Below are positions 6,886 through 12,648 of a stretch of DNA of 28,463 nt, piece by piece. Within the stretch, counting starts at the first letter, position 1, and each line of letters opens with the position of its first letter. The translations under genes and the position numbers were made by a program. The notes beneath the pieces are model-generated. The model saw only the letters and a program-made list of their open reading frames with translations, searched no databases and was not told the origin of the DNA. This DNA is from a virus, in IMG/VR virus record IMGVR_UViG_3300046787_000322, positions 1-28,463 of that record; one strand, 5' to 3'.

Positions 6886-6922
6886 TCATTGAATATGTCT
6901 CGTGGTGAAACATATCCAATGA
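6886..6922. repeat. Inverted repeat of the 13-bp motif (operator-like)
   Basis: The left arm is TCATTGAATATGT at 6886-6898 and the right arm is ACATATCCAATGA at 6910-6922. Twelve of thirteen positions pair, around an 11-base spacer. This suggests a symmetric protein-binding site. Confidence 0.6.
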
Positions 6923-7012
6923 AAATTCGGAGGTTTTCTCATACCTACTAACACCTAGTATTATATACAATAATAATATATATATAAATAGATAGGTAGG
7001 TGAGTCAAACCA

Positions 7013-8029
7013 CTAATCCCAATCCCCAAACGACTTCGAACCAGTCGTATAAAGCGACGCATAATCAGACTCACCCATACCCGAACCAGCCCAATACTGC
7101 GAATAACGATAATCCTCAAACTGCTCCAACATAGTCGAACGATCGCCAACATAAATGCCATCCCAATTGAAAAACTGACCATCACTCTCATAAAAATTAC
7201 ACAAGAAATCCTCAAACTCCTCAGCAACCTCATCACTAGCAGGAGAAGCATAATCATCCCAACCATCCTCAGAACCAAACCCAGCAGTCATATTGCGATA
7301 ACCCTTATAAGACGAAGCAGAAACCTTCACCTCAAACTCAGGAGAAGTCGCAGGCAAAACATCAACACCATCAATACGACCCTCACGAACAGTCAGCAAA
7401 GTCCGCTCCTCAACACTAGCCAAGAAACTAAACGACAAACCAAGATTATCCAAAGCCCTACGCAACAAAGCCTCCGTAGAAGCAAACACAAACGAACCAT
7501 CATGAAGTTGTGCAACACACAAAGGAGAATGAGACAAACGACCCACCATCAACACACCACGATTATTCTCGTCAAGCCAAGCAACACTAGCATCGCCATC
7601 CAACATATCAAAACGCTCAAAACCAAACGACTGAACAATAGCAGGAATAACAGCAGTATCAACCTCAGCCAAACTACCAACAAACTGCTTACGAACAATG
7701 TCATGATTATAAATAACACCATTATGAACAAGCGAAATAGACTTATCAGGACTTAGAACAGGGTGATTATTAGCATTCACCTTGACACTACCATGAGTAG
7801 CCAAACGAGTGTGCAAAACCGCAACACGACTACGCTTATCCATAGTCTTCAAAGACAAACGAGAACCAGCAACATCCTGCTTGAAAAAACCAGAACCCTT
7901 ACCAGACTGCCACGCAACACCAGAAGCCTGACCGCCACGAGACTCAATACCACACAACAACTCATGAGCCAACTTACGAGCATTGACCTTAGAAGTAGAA
8001 GACAAACTAAAACCAGCAATACCACACAT
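7013..8029 (-). CDS. Class II glutamine amidotransferase (GATase-II) domain protein
   Basis: A 338-residue protein starting MCGIAGFSL. After removal of Met, Cys2 is the expected N-terminal nucleophile that hydrolyses glutamine to glutamate and ammonia. Other GATase-II landmarks are SRGGQASG at 30-37, HTRLATHG with Arg75, NNHPV at 87-91 and LVHNGVIYN with Asn103-Gly104 (oxyanion site). The glutaminase domain ends near 220. The roughly 120-residue acidic, aromatic-rich C-terminus is not a recognisable asparagine synthase, PurF or GlmS acceptor domain, so ammonia must go to a partner. The start is set by Cys2. The frame runs upstream to a GTG at 8062 that would bury the Cys, and no strong ribosome binding site decides. 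Divergent from the amidoligase gene. Confidence 0.85.
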   Translation of the reverse strand: MCGIAGFSLSSTSKVNARKLAHELLCGIESRGGQASGVAWQSGKGSGFFKQDVAGSRLSLKTMDKRSRVAVLHTRLATHGSVKVNANNHPVLSPDKSISLVHNGVIYNHDIVRKQFVGSLAEVDTAVIPAIVQSFGFERFDMLDGDASVAWLDENNRGVLMVGRLSHSPLCVAQLHDGSFVFASTEALLRRALDNLGLSFSFLASVEERTLLTVREGRIDGVDVLPATSPEFEVKVSASSYKGYRNMTAGFGSEDGWDDYASPASDEVAEEFEDFLCNFYESDGQFFNWDGIYVGDRSTMLEQFEDYRYSQYWAGSGMGESDYASLYTTGSKSFGDWD

Positions 8030-8083
8030 AATATCAAAACCAATCCGAGCCATCCGGCTCACTAAAAAAACTTGAATAACTAC

Positions 8084-8113
8084 ATTTTACCCAAAAAACA
8101 TCAGTCGTGTCAA
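8084..8113 (-). promoter_or_regulatory. Leftward promoter of the amidotransferase gene
   Basis: On the minus strand TTGACA (8113-8108), an 18-base spacer, then TAAAAT (8089-8084). The predicted start of transcription is near 8077, giving a leader of about 48 bases before the MCGI start codon. A near-perfect -35 makes this one of the best promoters in the window. Confidence 0.75.
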
Positions 8114-8176
8114 GGGTTTTTGGAAACTTTTTTGGGATAACTTCCGCTTTGTGGGGGTTTTGTTATTCCACTATGT

Positions 8177-8205
8177 AGCGTAGTCGATCGTGTTGGTGGT
8201 GTCAA
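8177..8205 (-). promoter_or_regulatory. Second leftward promoter
   Basis: On the minus strand TTGACA (8205-8200), 17 bases, then TACGCT (8182-8177). The -10 is weaker than in the proximal promoter. One copy of tagtcgatcg overlaps its spacer, which could make it regulated. Confidence 0.5.
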
Positions 8206-8216
8206 GGACAATTTTC

Positions 8217-8324
8217 TGGGCAAAAATGCTTGACAAATGCCCCCTTATATGCTAGTCGATCGAAATTGTGCAAAGAAATGCTTGACAAATCTGGGCAAAA
8301 ATGGTAAAATTCCGCCCCCTTATA
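8217..8324 (+). repeat. Two 33-base mosaic direct repeats in the control region
   Basis: Copies at 8217-8249 and 8292-8324 share a 12-base left flank (tgggcaaaaatg) and an 11-base right flank (gcccccttata), but carry different 10-base centres. One centre contains TTGACA and the other contains the TAAAAT -10 box. A further shared tgcttgacaaat (8227-8238 and 8279-8290) shows the region grew by overlapping duplications. Confidence 0.65.
8282..8310 (+). promoter_or_regulatory. Rightward promoter for the amidoligase block
   Basis: TTGACA at 8282-8287, exactly 17 bases, then TAAAAT at 8305-8310. Transcription should begin near 8317 and give a leader of about 150 bases containing an inverted repeat and a strong hairpin before the first start codon. 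A second TTGACA at 8230-8235 has no good -10 at 17 bases. Confidence 0.75.
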
Positions 8325-8409
8325 GGACAATTGCGTCTATAGTGAGCATAGATTTTTCAAAGAAAAAAGAAATGATAGACGCATAGATCAAGCATAAGTA
8401 ATATCAAAT

Positions 8410-8452
8410 GGGAAACCCCTCAGGCTCCTTCGGAAGCCTTCGAGGATTTCCC
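8410..8452 (+). other. Stem-loop with CCTTCGGA apex in the leader
   Basis: GGGAAA (8410-8415) pairs with TTTCCC (8447-8452). CCTC pairs with GAGG, and AGGCT pairs with AGCCT, around an apex containing C(TTCG)G. There is no T-run after it, so it does not look like an ordinary terminator. It lies 16 bases before the GTG at 8469 and resembles the hairpins at 11358-11400 and 11935-11978. Confidence 0.6.
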
Positions 8453-8468
8453 ACCAACCAAAAAGGAA

Positions 8469-8588
8469 GTGATAAATGACAATAATGGATTAGAAAAAAC
8501 AATAGCAACATTGCTGATAATAGCAGTAGTTGTCTATTGGATAGTAGCAATACAAACAGTAATCGAAAAAACAGGAGAAGCATTCTAA
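8469..8588 (+). CDS. Possible 39-residue single-pass membrane protein
   Basis: The ORF begins at GTG (8469) and ends two bases before the amidoligase ATG. The product starts MINDNNGLEKTIATLL and has one hydrophobic helix (IIAVVVYWIVAIQ) flanked by charges, like a small phage membrane protein. The ribosome binding AAGGA lies only one base before the GTG, which is too close. The better-spaced ATG at 8476 reads only five codons, so initiation is unclear. If real it is the first product of the rightward transcript. Confidence 0.4.
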   Translation: MINDNNGLEKTIATLLIIAVVVYWIVAIQTVIEKTGEAF

Positions 8589-8589
8589 C

Positions 8590-10083
8590 ATGTCAATAGT
8601 AGGAGCAACCCGCGTAAGGGCAGCACAACTAGAAGCTGCATACCGAGGCGCAAGAAGCGACCAACAGCGAGTAAACGAAGAAGCAACACGATGGTCTTCG
8701 TTCTCACATGAGACAAGAGAATCATTCGAAACAATGCTACCAGGGTATGTAACAACATACGGTCGCAGCGTTACGCTACAAATGTTCAAAACAGACGAAC
8801 AACCAACAGAAGAATACTGGAAAAACAACAGACTTACAATGATCCACATCATTGCATATCTGAAAGCAGTAGATGTAGCCACAAGAAAAGATGGCGACTT
8901 CTGGTCACAAGTATACGGATGCTCAACAATCGACACAGCACGACTAATGGTAACCGTCAATGTAGAAGGATACATTGACAGCGAACCATACGAAGCATAC
9001 CCACTCGAAGAACACCCAGCAGTAAAACTGCTAGATGTTATGTATGGTGTCACAATCGAAAAAGATGATATCATCTGGGCGCGAGACCGATACACCCGAC
9101 AACTTGAAGTATACGCAATGAACAAACCAAAAGTAAAAGGTGTCGGAATCGAAAAACTATTCGAAAACGCACCAGTAGTATACGAATCAGTAATCAACGA
9201 ACAGTTCAAAATGCTACAAGAAAATGTTACAAACAACCTAGTAGCAAGAACATGGGGTTTCGAAATTGAAATCCCAGACGCCAAAGGCGTCCCAGCACCA
9301 GCAGGAGTCGAGAAAGGCGACGACGGTTCACTAAGATCATACGAAGGGTCAGACGACTGCGAATGTGACTGCGACGACTGCATGTATCACGACTGCGACT
9401 GTGACAACTGCTACAGCAGAAACACAGACCCAGAACACTGCGGCAACAGCGAATGCGCAACATGCGACAGTGCAGAATACCGCACAATCGGAGGCATCCA
9501 AAGAATGCAACACGCAGGCATGTTCAAACTATGTCAAGACCTCGCAGACAAAGGTGCTGAACTAAACGACAGTGCAGGCACACACATCCACGTGTATGCA
9601 CAAGACCTAACAACCAACCAAGTTGGACAAGTCATGGCAACATACAGATGGCTCGACACAATCATCCGACCAATTGCAGGACGTAAAAACGTCAACTACG
9701 CAATGGAAATCCCAGTAAGCTACATCGCATCAGCGTTGAGCAGAAAGAACGCAACACTAGCAAAAGACAAGCCACGCGAAATCAACTGCATGCACTTGTT
9801 CAACGGGCGCGGAACAATCGAGTTCCGACAGATGGACTGCAACGCAAACGCAAAACGCATCACAGCATGGGCTTGGCTAGTTCGTGGACTAGTAACAGCA
9901 GCAAAACGAGGAGCAACACTCAGCAACTACAAAGAGTGCAAAGACCTCAACGACGTTATCGGCGTATTAGCAAAGTTCAATGTATACACAGATAACGAAC
10001 ACCCAGAACAAGTAGTCTACGGTTCAAAGAACGACGCAGACCTAGTAGCACCAATGCTAGTTCAGCACAAGTCAACAAACTAA
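8590..10083 (+). CDS. Amidoligase-family protein (COOH-NH2 ligase) with Cys-rich insert
   Basis: 497 residues. The core shows the amidoligase_2 signature (glutamine-synthetase/GCS-like fold): WGFEIEIP at 222-229, GTHIHV at 330-335 and RGTIEFRQMD at 407-416. These supply the metal/ATP-binding acids, His and Arg used to join a carboxylate to an amine with ATP. Two additions are unusual. One is an N-terminal extension of about 215 residues with no recognised family. The other is an insert at 257-292 with ten Cys in CxCxC and CxxC spacing between the first strand and the His motif, probably a metal-binding knuckle. AGGAGA lies before the ATG. Divergent from a GATase-II gene, a plausible ammonia source. 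The substrate is unknown. Confidence 0.8.
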   Translation: MSIVGATRVRAAQLEAAYRGARSDQQRVNEEATRWSSFSHETRESFETMLPGYVTTYGRSVTLQMFKTDEQPTEEYWKNNRLTMIHIIAYLKAVDVATRKDGDFWSQVYGCSTIDTARLMVTVNVEGYIDSEPYEAYPLEEHPAVKLLDVMYGVTIEKDDIIWARDRYTRQLEVYAMNKPKVKGVGIEKLFENAPVVYESVINEQFKMLQENVTNNLVARTWGFEIEIPDAKGVPAPAGVEKGDDGSLRSYEGSDDCECDCDDCMYHDCDCDNCYSRNTDPEHCGNSECATCDSAEYRTIGGIQRMQHAGMFKLCQDLADKGAELNDSAGTHIHVYAQDLTTNQVGQVMATYRWLDTIIRPIAGRKNVNYAMEIPVSYIASALSRKNATLAKDKPREINCMHLFNGRGTIEFRQMDCNANAKRITAWAWLVRGLVTAAKRGATLSNYKECKDLNDVIGVLAKFNVYTDNEHPEQVVYGSKNDADLVAPMLVQHKSTN

Positions 10084-10143
10084 ATTGATAAAACACCTGA
10101 GCAAGTGTCTAAACTGCTCACCAACTACAACAAGGAGAACAAC

Positions 10144-10473
10144 ATGAACGACGACCTATCACAAGGTATCTACCCAGATGTAGTAACCGAGTTCGATGTA
10201 GCACAAGCAGAAGAAGACATGCACCAAGCAATCACCAACTACGGCAACCTAGCATATCTGTTAGGTCAGCAGAGAGCGGAAGCAGCAATGCAAGAAGAAA
10301 AAACATTCACTGTCACAGCACACTTCGACGGAATGATGGAACTCACAGTCAAAGCCGCGAGCGCGGAACAAGCCAGAGACATGGCACAACACCCAGCATT
10401 CCAAAACGCATGGGTAATAGACGACAGCACAATCAAAATCAACACAATCTGGAAAGCAGAGGAAGTCAAGTAA
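10144..10473 (+). CDS. Hypothetical protein
   Basis: A 109-residue protein starting MNDDLSQGIYPDVV. The ATG at 10144 is set by an excellent AAGGAGAACAAC; the frame is open to 10105 without a site. The N-terminal half is helical and acidic. The C-terminal half (TFTVTAHFDGMMELTVKAAS) looks like a small alpha/beta domain of the kind seen in the left-hand small genes. It overlaps the next ATG (TAATG). No family recognised. Confidence 0.75.
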   Translation: MNDDLSQGIYPDVVTEFDVAQAEEDMHQAITNYGNLAYLLGQQRAEAAMQEEKTFTVTAHFDGMMELTVKAASAEQARDMAQHPAFQNAWVIDDSTIKINTIWKAEEVK

Positions 10474-10922
10474 TGGCAATCTACATCGCAAACTCAAACG
10501 GTGACTGGTGGGAATACCGACCAGGCGAAACACTACACATACTAAACACCGACGACCTCCCGGCAGAAGAAAAGGAAGACTGGGAAACATACCGCGACAT
10601 GAACGAAACATGGATTTGTGAATACGGCACAGAAGTTGTGCACGACATAACAATGCCAGAAGCACCAAAAGCCTGGTATACCGAAAAAGAACTCGAAGAA
10701 GAAGTAGACGAGTTCATCCAAGCTGAACTAAATGAAGCATACGACGAGACAATAGAGGAAGTCTCAGAAGAACTAGGCATCAGCAAAGAAACACTACGAG
10801 ACAGTCTCGCAGTTGACGAAATCATCAACTCATACATCCAAGACAACATCACATACGCTCAAATGATCAACAAAATCTACAGCAGAATGTCACACCCATC
10901 AGCACAAGGAGAAACCTTCTAA
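10473..10922 (+). CDS. Hypothetical acidic protein
   Basis: 149 residues starting MAIYIANSNGDWWEYRPGE. The ATG overlaps the preceding stop; the frame open to 10410 lies inside the upstream gene. A Trp-rich beta-like N-terminus is followed by a long acidic helical region, ending with EELGISKETLRDSL, which resembles a short HTH turn but is not convincing. Unknown function. Confidence 0.75.
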   Translation: MAIYIANSNGDWWEYRPGETLHILNTDDLPAEEKEDWETYRDMNETWICEYGTEVVHDITMPEAPKAWYTEKELEEEVDEFIQAELNEAYDETIEEVSEELGISKETLRDSLAVDEIINSYIQDNITYAQMINKIYSRMSHPSAQGETF

Positions 10923-10924
10923 CC

Positions 10925-11245
10925 ATGGAAATCAAATTCGTATCAGACGAAATGGTCACAGAACTGACCAGCCGCGGCAACCGCACCAAAGCAATCGTGT
11001 GGACAGAGTTCATCGAAGAACTCTACAAACACCCAAACCGTTGGGCAGAGTTCGGACACAAAGTTAACTCGTCCGCGAGCGCGTATACGGCAACCGCAAG
11101 GTTCAAAAACATTGAGGTGAGGCTCAGTGGTGGCAACAACCTAGCCAAGTCACACCCAGACAAGAAACAGTGGACAGTGTTCGTGCGTTTTGTGCCAGAA
11201 AACCCCGGCAAAACTGGCAAGACCAAAAGCTCCTTAAAAGCATAA
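10925..11245 (+). CDS. Hypothetical basic protein
   Basis: 106 residues starting MEIKFVSDEMVTEL. It ends in a Lys/Gly-rich tail (PENPGKTGKTKSSLKA), which suggests nucleic-acid contact. The middle repeats short beta-strands (YTATARFKNIEVRLSG, QWTVFVRFV). It follows the previous gene by two bases. No family recognised. Confidence 0.7.
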   Translation: MEIKFVSDEMVTELTSRGNRTKAIVWTEFIEELYKHPNRWAEFGHKVNSSASAYTATARFKNIEVRLSGGNNLAKSHPDKKQWTVFVRFVPENPGKTGKTKSSLKA

Positions 11246-11258
11246 ACAACACCAATTT

Positions 11259-11349
11259 CCTACCATAGAGGCCAACAAACCTGTGATCATCAACGCCAGG
11301 GTGCACAATGCACAAAGCAAGACACATGACGGTTGGCTTCTGTGGTAGG
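11259..11349 (+). ncRNA. Structured RNA element with an 18-bp stem
   Basis: Positions 11259-11276 pair with 11332-11349 over 18 continuous base pairs (sixteen Watson-Crick, two G-U). The 55-base interior can fold further: CCTG (11280-11283) with CAGG (11297-11300), and GTGCA (11301-11305) with TGCAC (11309-11313) around a 3-base loop. No ORF with a ribosome binding site spans it. It lies in the 178-base gap between genes ending 11245 and starting 11424, just before another hairpin. It could be a stable phage RNA, a riboswitch-like leader or an RNase processing site; it matches no class I recognise. Confidence 0.6.
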
Positions 11350-11357
11350 TTTGAAGA

Positions 11358-11400
11358 CAGGATTTTGTCAGGCCCCTTCGGAGACCTTCCAAAACCCCTG
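11358..11400 (+). other. Stem-loop with CCTTCGGA apex
   Basis: CAGG (11358-11361) pairs with CCTG (11397-11400), TTTTG with CAAAA, and AGG with CCT, with small internal loops and an apex ccccttcggag. It lies 23 bases before the ATG at 11424, like the similar hairpins upstream of 8469 and 12006. No T-run follows. Confidence 0.5.
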
Positions 11401-11423
11401 TGATATGAAATGAAAGGAAAAAA

Positions 11424-11723
11424 ATGACTGACAAACAATACGACGAAATTGTTACATCATGGCTTGATGGAAACATGACAAAAGAAGAGATGCTCGAAAA
11501 GATAAGGAAAGTGAGAAAAGAAGCGGAACACAAAGCATACGAACAGTGGCCATACAAGGACATGAACGGCTTCTGTCTCGACATTGGAGACACCGTGAAA
11601 CTGGTCGGATACGACAAATCTTGGGATAGATTCAAGATTATCGGATTCACAGTAACCGGCAAAACGCTCTACACAAACACAGGTCACACCATTCCAACAA
11701 ACAAGGTATTGTGGGTATCATGA
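11424..11723 (+). CDS. Hypothetical protein with SH3-like C-terminus
   Basis: 99 residues. The N-terminal 45 form charged helices (MTKEEMLEKIRKVRKEAEHK). The C-terminal half (LDIGDTVKLVGYDKSWDRFKIIGFT) resembles a small SH3/KOW-type beta barrel by its GDxVxLVG pattern. GAAAGG lies before the ATG. The function is unknown. Confidence 0.75.
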   Translation: MTDKQYDEIVTSWLDGNMTKEEMLEKIRKVRKEAEHKAYEQWPYKDMNGFCLDIGDTVKLVGYDKSWDRFKIIGFTVTGKTLYTNTGHTIPTNKVLWVS

Positions 11724-11938
11724 ACGCAGCACTAACCCTAGTAATCGCAGCATTCACAGGCATAATGGCTGCGGCATCATTCAAACAAGCATACCTCCTA
11801 TCGCTTGTGCAAAATCCAGACATGAACCACACGCTCTGGACCGTCGAGGAACTCTTCATCTTCGGGTTTCTCTTCACCACCGCAACAACACTACTAGTCG
11901 GGCTGGCAATCGGACTGTTCGTTACATCACGTAAGTGA
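11720..11938 (+). CDS. Two-pass membrane protein
   Basis: 72 residues starting MNAALTLVIAAFTGIMAAA, with two hydrophobic helices (about 3-25 and 47-68) separated by a short polar loop and ending SRK. The start overlaps the previous TGA as ATGA; a GTG three codons earlier is possible. The topology is like small holins, but it lies among non-structural genes and has no charged tail beyond SRK, so a holin is only one option. Confidence 0.65.
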   Translation: MNAALTLVIAAFTGIMAAASFKQAYLLSLVQNPDMNHTLWTVEELFIFGFLFTTATTLLVGLAIGLFVTSRK

Positions 11939-11978
11939 AACGCGTTTTTGGCACCTTCGGAAGCCAAAACGCTTTCAC
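11935..11978 (+). other. Stem-loop with CCTTCGGAAGCC apex
   Basis: GTGAAA (11935-11940) pairs with TTTCAC (11973-11978), GCGTTTT with AAAACGC and GGC with GCC, around accttcggaa. The stem overlaps the stop of the membrane protein gene. Twelve bases (ccttcggaagcc) are identical to the hairpin at 8410-8452. No T-run follows. It may shield or process the mRNA before the gene at 12006. Confidence 0.6.
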
Positions 11979-12005
11979 CCAACCAATCAATGAAAGAAGA
12001 ACAAA

Positions 12006-12413
12006 ATGACAAACATCATCAACCTACCTGACTTCACAGGCGCAGCAGCAACCACCGTAACCCTACTCGAACCAGAGACCTACACATTCGAGATTCGCGA
12101 AGTCCGTCAGCAGACCATCAAGGGCGGACGCTACGAAGGCCAGCCAGTTCTCAACGTAGGACTAGCAACATCAACCAACGTGTGGGTGTGGAAGCAACTA
12201 CCAATGTTCGCACCTGACGCAGACGACTCGAAAGGTCTAACCTGGTTGAGAATGAGCACTATGGCATTCGCAGAAGCACTCGGCGCAAAAGGCAAACTCG
12301 ACCTCGAAAAGTTGGTTGGGCAGTGCGTGGATGCAGAAGTTGGTATCCAAGCACGAGCAGACCGTCCGTCTGAGAACCAAAACTTCATCAAAACCTTCGT
12401 TACCGTAAAGTAA
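12006..12413 (+). CDS. DUF669-like protein, possible ssDNA-binding or recombination accessory
   Basis: 135 residues starting MTNIINLPDFTG. It has the shape of DUF669-type phage proteins: a beta-rich start (TYTFEIREVRQQTIKGGRYEGQPVLNVGLA), a VWKQLPMFAP segment, a helical centre (LSTMAFAEALGAKGKLDLEKLVGQ) and final strands (DAEVGIQARADRPSENQNFIKTFVTV). Members often sit beside recombinases and bind DNA; that role here is inferred. It is the last gene before the terminator and the compositional switch. Confidence 0.5.
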   Translation: MTNIINLPDFTGAAATTVTLLEPETYTFEIREVRQQTIKGGRYEGQPVLNVGLATSTNVWVWKQLPMFAPDADDSKGLTWLRMSTMAFAEALGAKGKLDLEKLVGQCVDAEVGIQARADRPSENQNFIKTFVTVK

Positions 12414-12424
12414 CGTAAACACAG

Positions 12425-12461
12425 TCCCCCAAGTCCTCCCCAGGGCTTGGGGGATTTTTTT
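12425..12461 (+). terminator. Intrinsic terminator of the middle block
   Basis: A GC-rich stem TCCCCCAAG ... CTTGGGGGA with a cctccccaggg-type loop, followed by a seven-T run. It ends transcription just after the DUF669-like gene and insulates the late block. Confidence 0.85.
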
Positions 12462-12463
12462 GC

Positions 12464-12648
12464 CCCTAAGAAAGAAGCATAATGCCAGGTCACAAAAGAA
12501 ATCATTTTATATAGGTTTTTATATATAAAAACCCCCTGTCTCCCTCCACGCTCTAATTGGCGGGTTTTTTGAAAAAAATCTTGTGGATCGGGTTTTGCTG
12601 GTATTATTGTGGTAGGAAAAATTTTCCGTGGGTTTTTTGGAGGTTTTG
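12464..12648. other. Non-coding boundary before the terminase genes, palindromes and possible packaging site
   Basis: No supportable gene. It contains a perfect 20-bp palindrome GGTTTTTATATATAAAAACC (12514-12533), TTTTTTGAAAAAA near 12565 and GGAAAAATTTTCC (12615-12627). The plus strand changes here from A/C-rich to G/T-rich. Being directly upstream of small terminase, it is where a cos or pac site or a physical genome end would be expected. A replication origin is the alternative. Confidence 0.45.
12599..12607 (+). promoter_or_regulatory. Extended -10 promoter for the terminase genes
   Basis: TGGTATTAT: a TG extension followed by TATTAT at 12602-12607, identical to the element at 25974-25982. 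It would start transcription near 12614, leaving a short leader with GGAGG before the GTG at 12649. No good -35 is present at 17 bases. Confidence 0.55.

Larger units (their letters stand above)
6738..7012. promoter_or_regulatory. AT-rich control region with a four-copy 13-bp motif
   Basis: A 275-base gap without a supportable gene. A motif TCATTGAATATGT occurs at 6747-6759 and 6886-6898. A variant TCATCAAATATGT lies at 6765-6777, and an inverted copy (one mismatch) at 6910-6922. The copies at 6886 and 6910 form an inverted repeat with an 11-base spacer, the geometry of a dimeric repressor operator. Positions 6958-7000 are almost pure A/T. A minus-strand TATAAT at 6960-6965 has only a weak -35 (TTTATA). 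Operator, or iterons of an origin, are both possible. Confidence 0.6.
8063..8468. promoter_or_regulatory. Divergent control region between amidotransferase and amidoligase genes
   Basis: A 406-base stretch without a gene. It holds sigma70-like promoters on both strands, two copies of tagtcgatcg (8181-8190 and 8253-8262), two 33-base mosaic repeats (8217-8249 and 8292-8324), an inverted repeat TGCGTCTAT/ATAGACGCA (8332-8340 with 8375-8383) and a stable stem-loop (8410-8452). It must drive both the leftward amidotransferase and the rightward gene block. Confidence 0.75.

Noticed and set aside
8230-8258. TTGACA at 8230 as an additional rightward promoter
   Set aside because: No acceptable -10 lies 16-18 bases downstream (TAGTCG only); it is probably a repeat remnant.
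8476-8493. ATG at 8476 with a well-spaced ribosome binding site
   Set aside because: It reads only five codons. It may be a leader peptide, but nothing supports that; the GTG ORF at 8469 is the more interesting frame.
8490-9383. A 297-codon leftward ORF antisense to the amidoligase gene
   Set aside because: It is Ser/Tyr/Cys-rich with no motif or ribosome binding site and is explained by the codon bias of the opposite strand; the amidoligase frame has clear family motifs.
11259-11349. The structured element as a tRNA
   Set aside because: The 18-bp stem and small inner hairpins do not match acceptor, D, anticodon and T arms, and no CCA or T-loop consensus was seen.
11720-11938. The two-pass membrane protein as a holin
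   Set aside because: No endolysin gene is adjacent and it lies among non-structural genes; topology alone is not enough.
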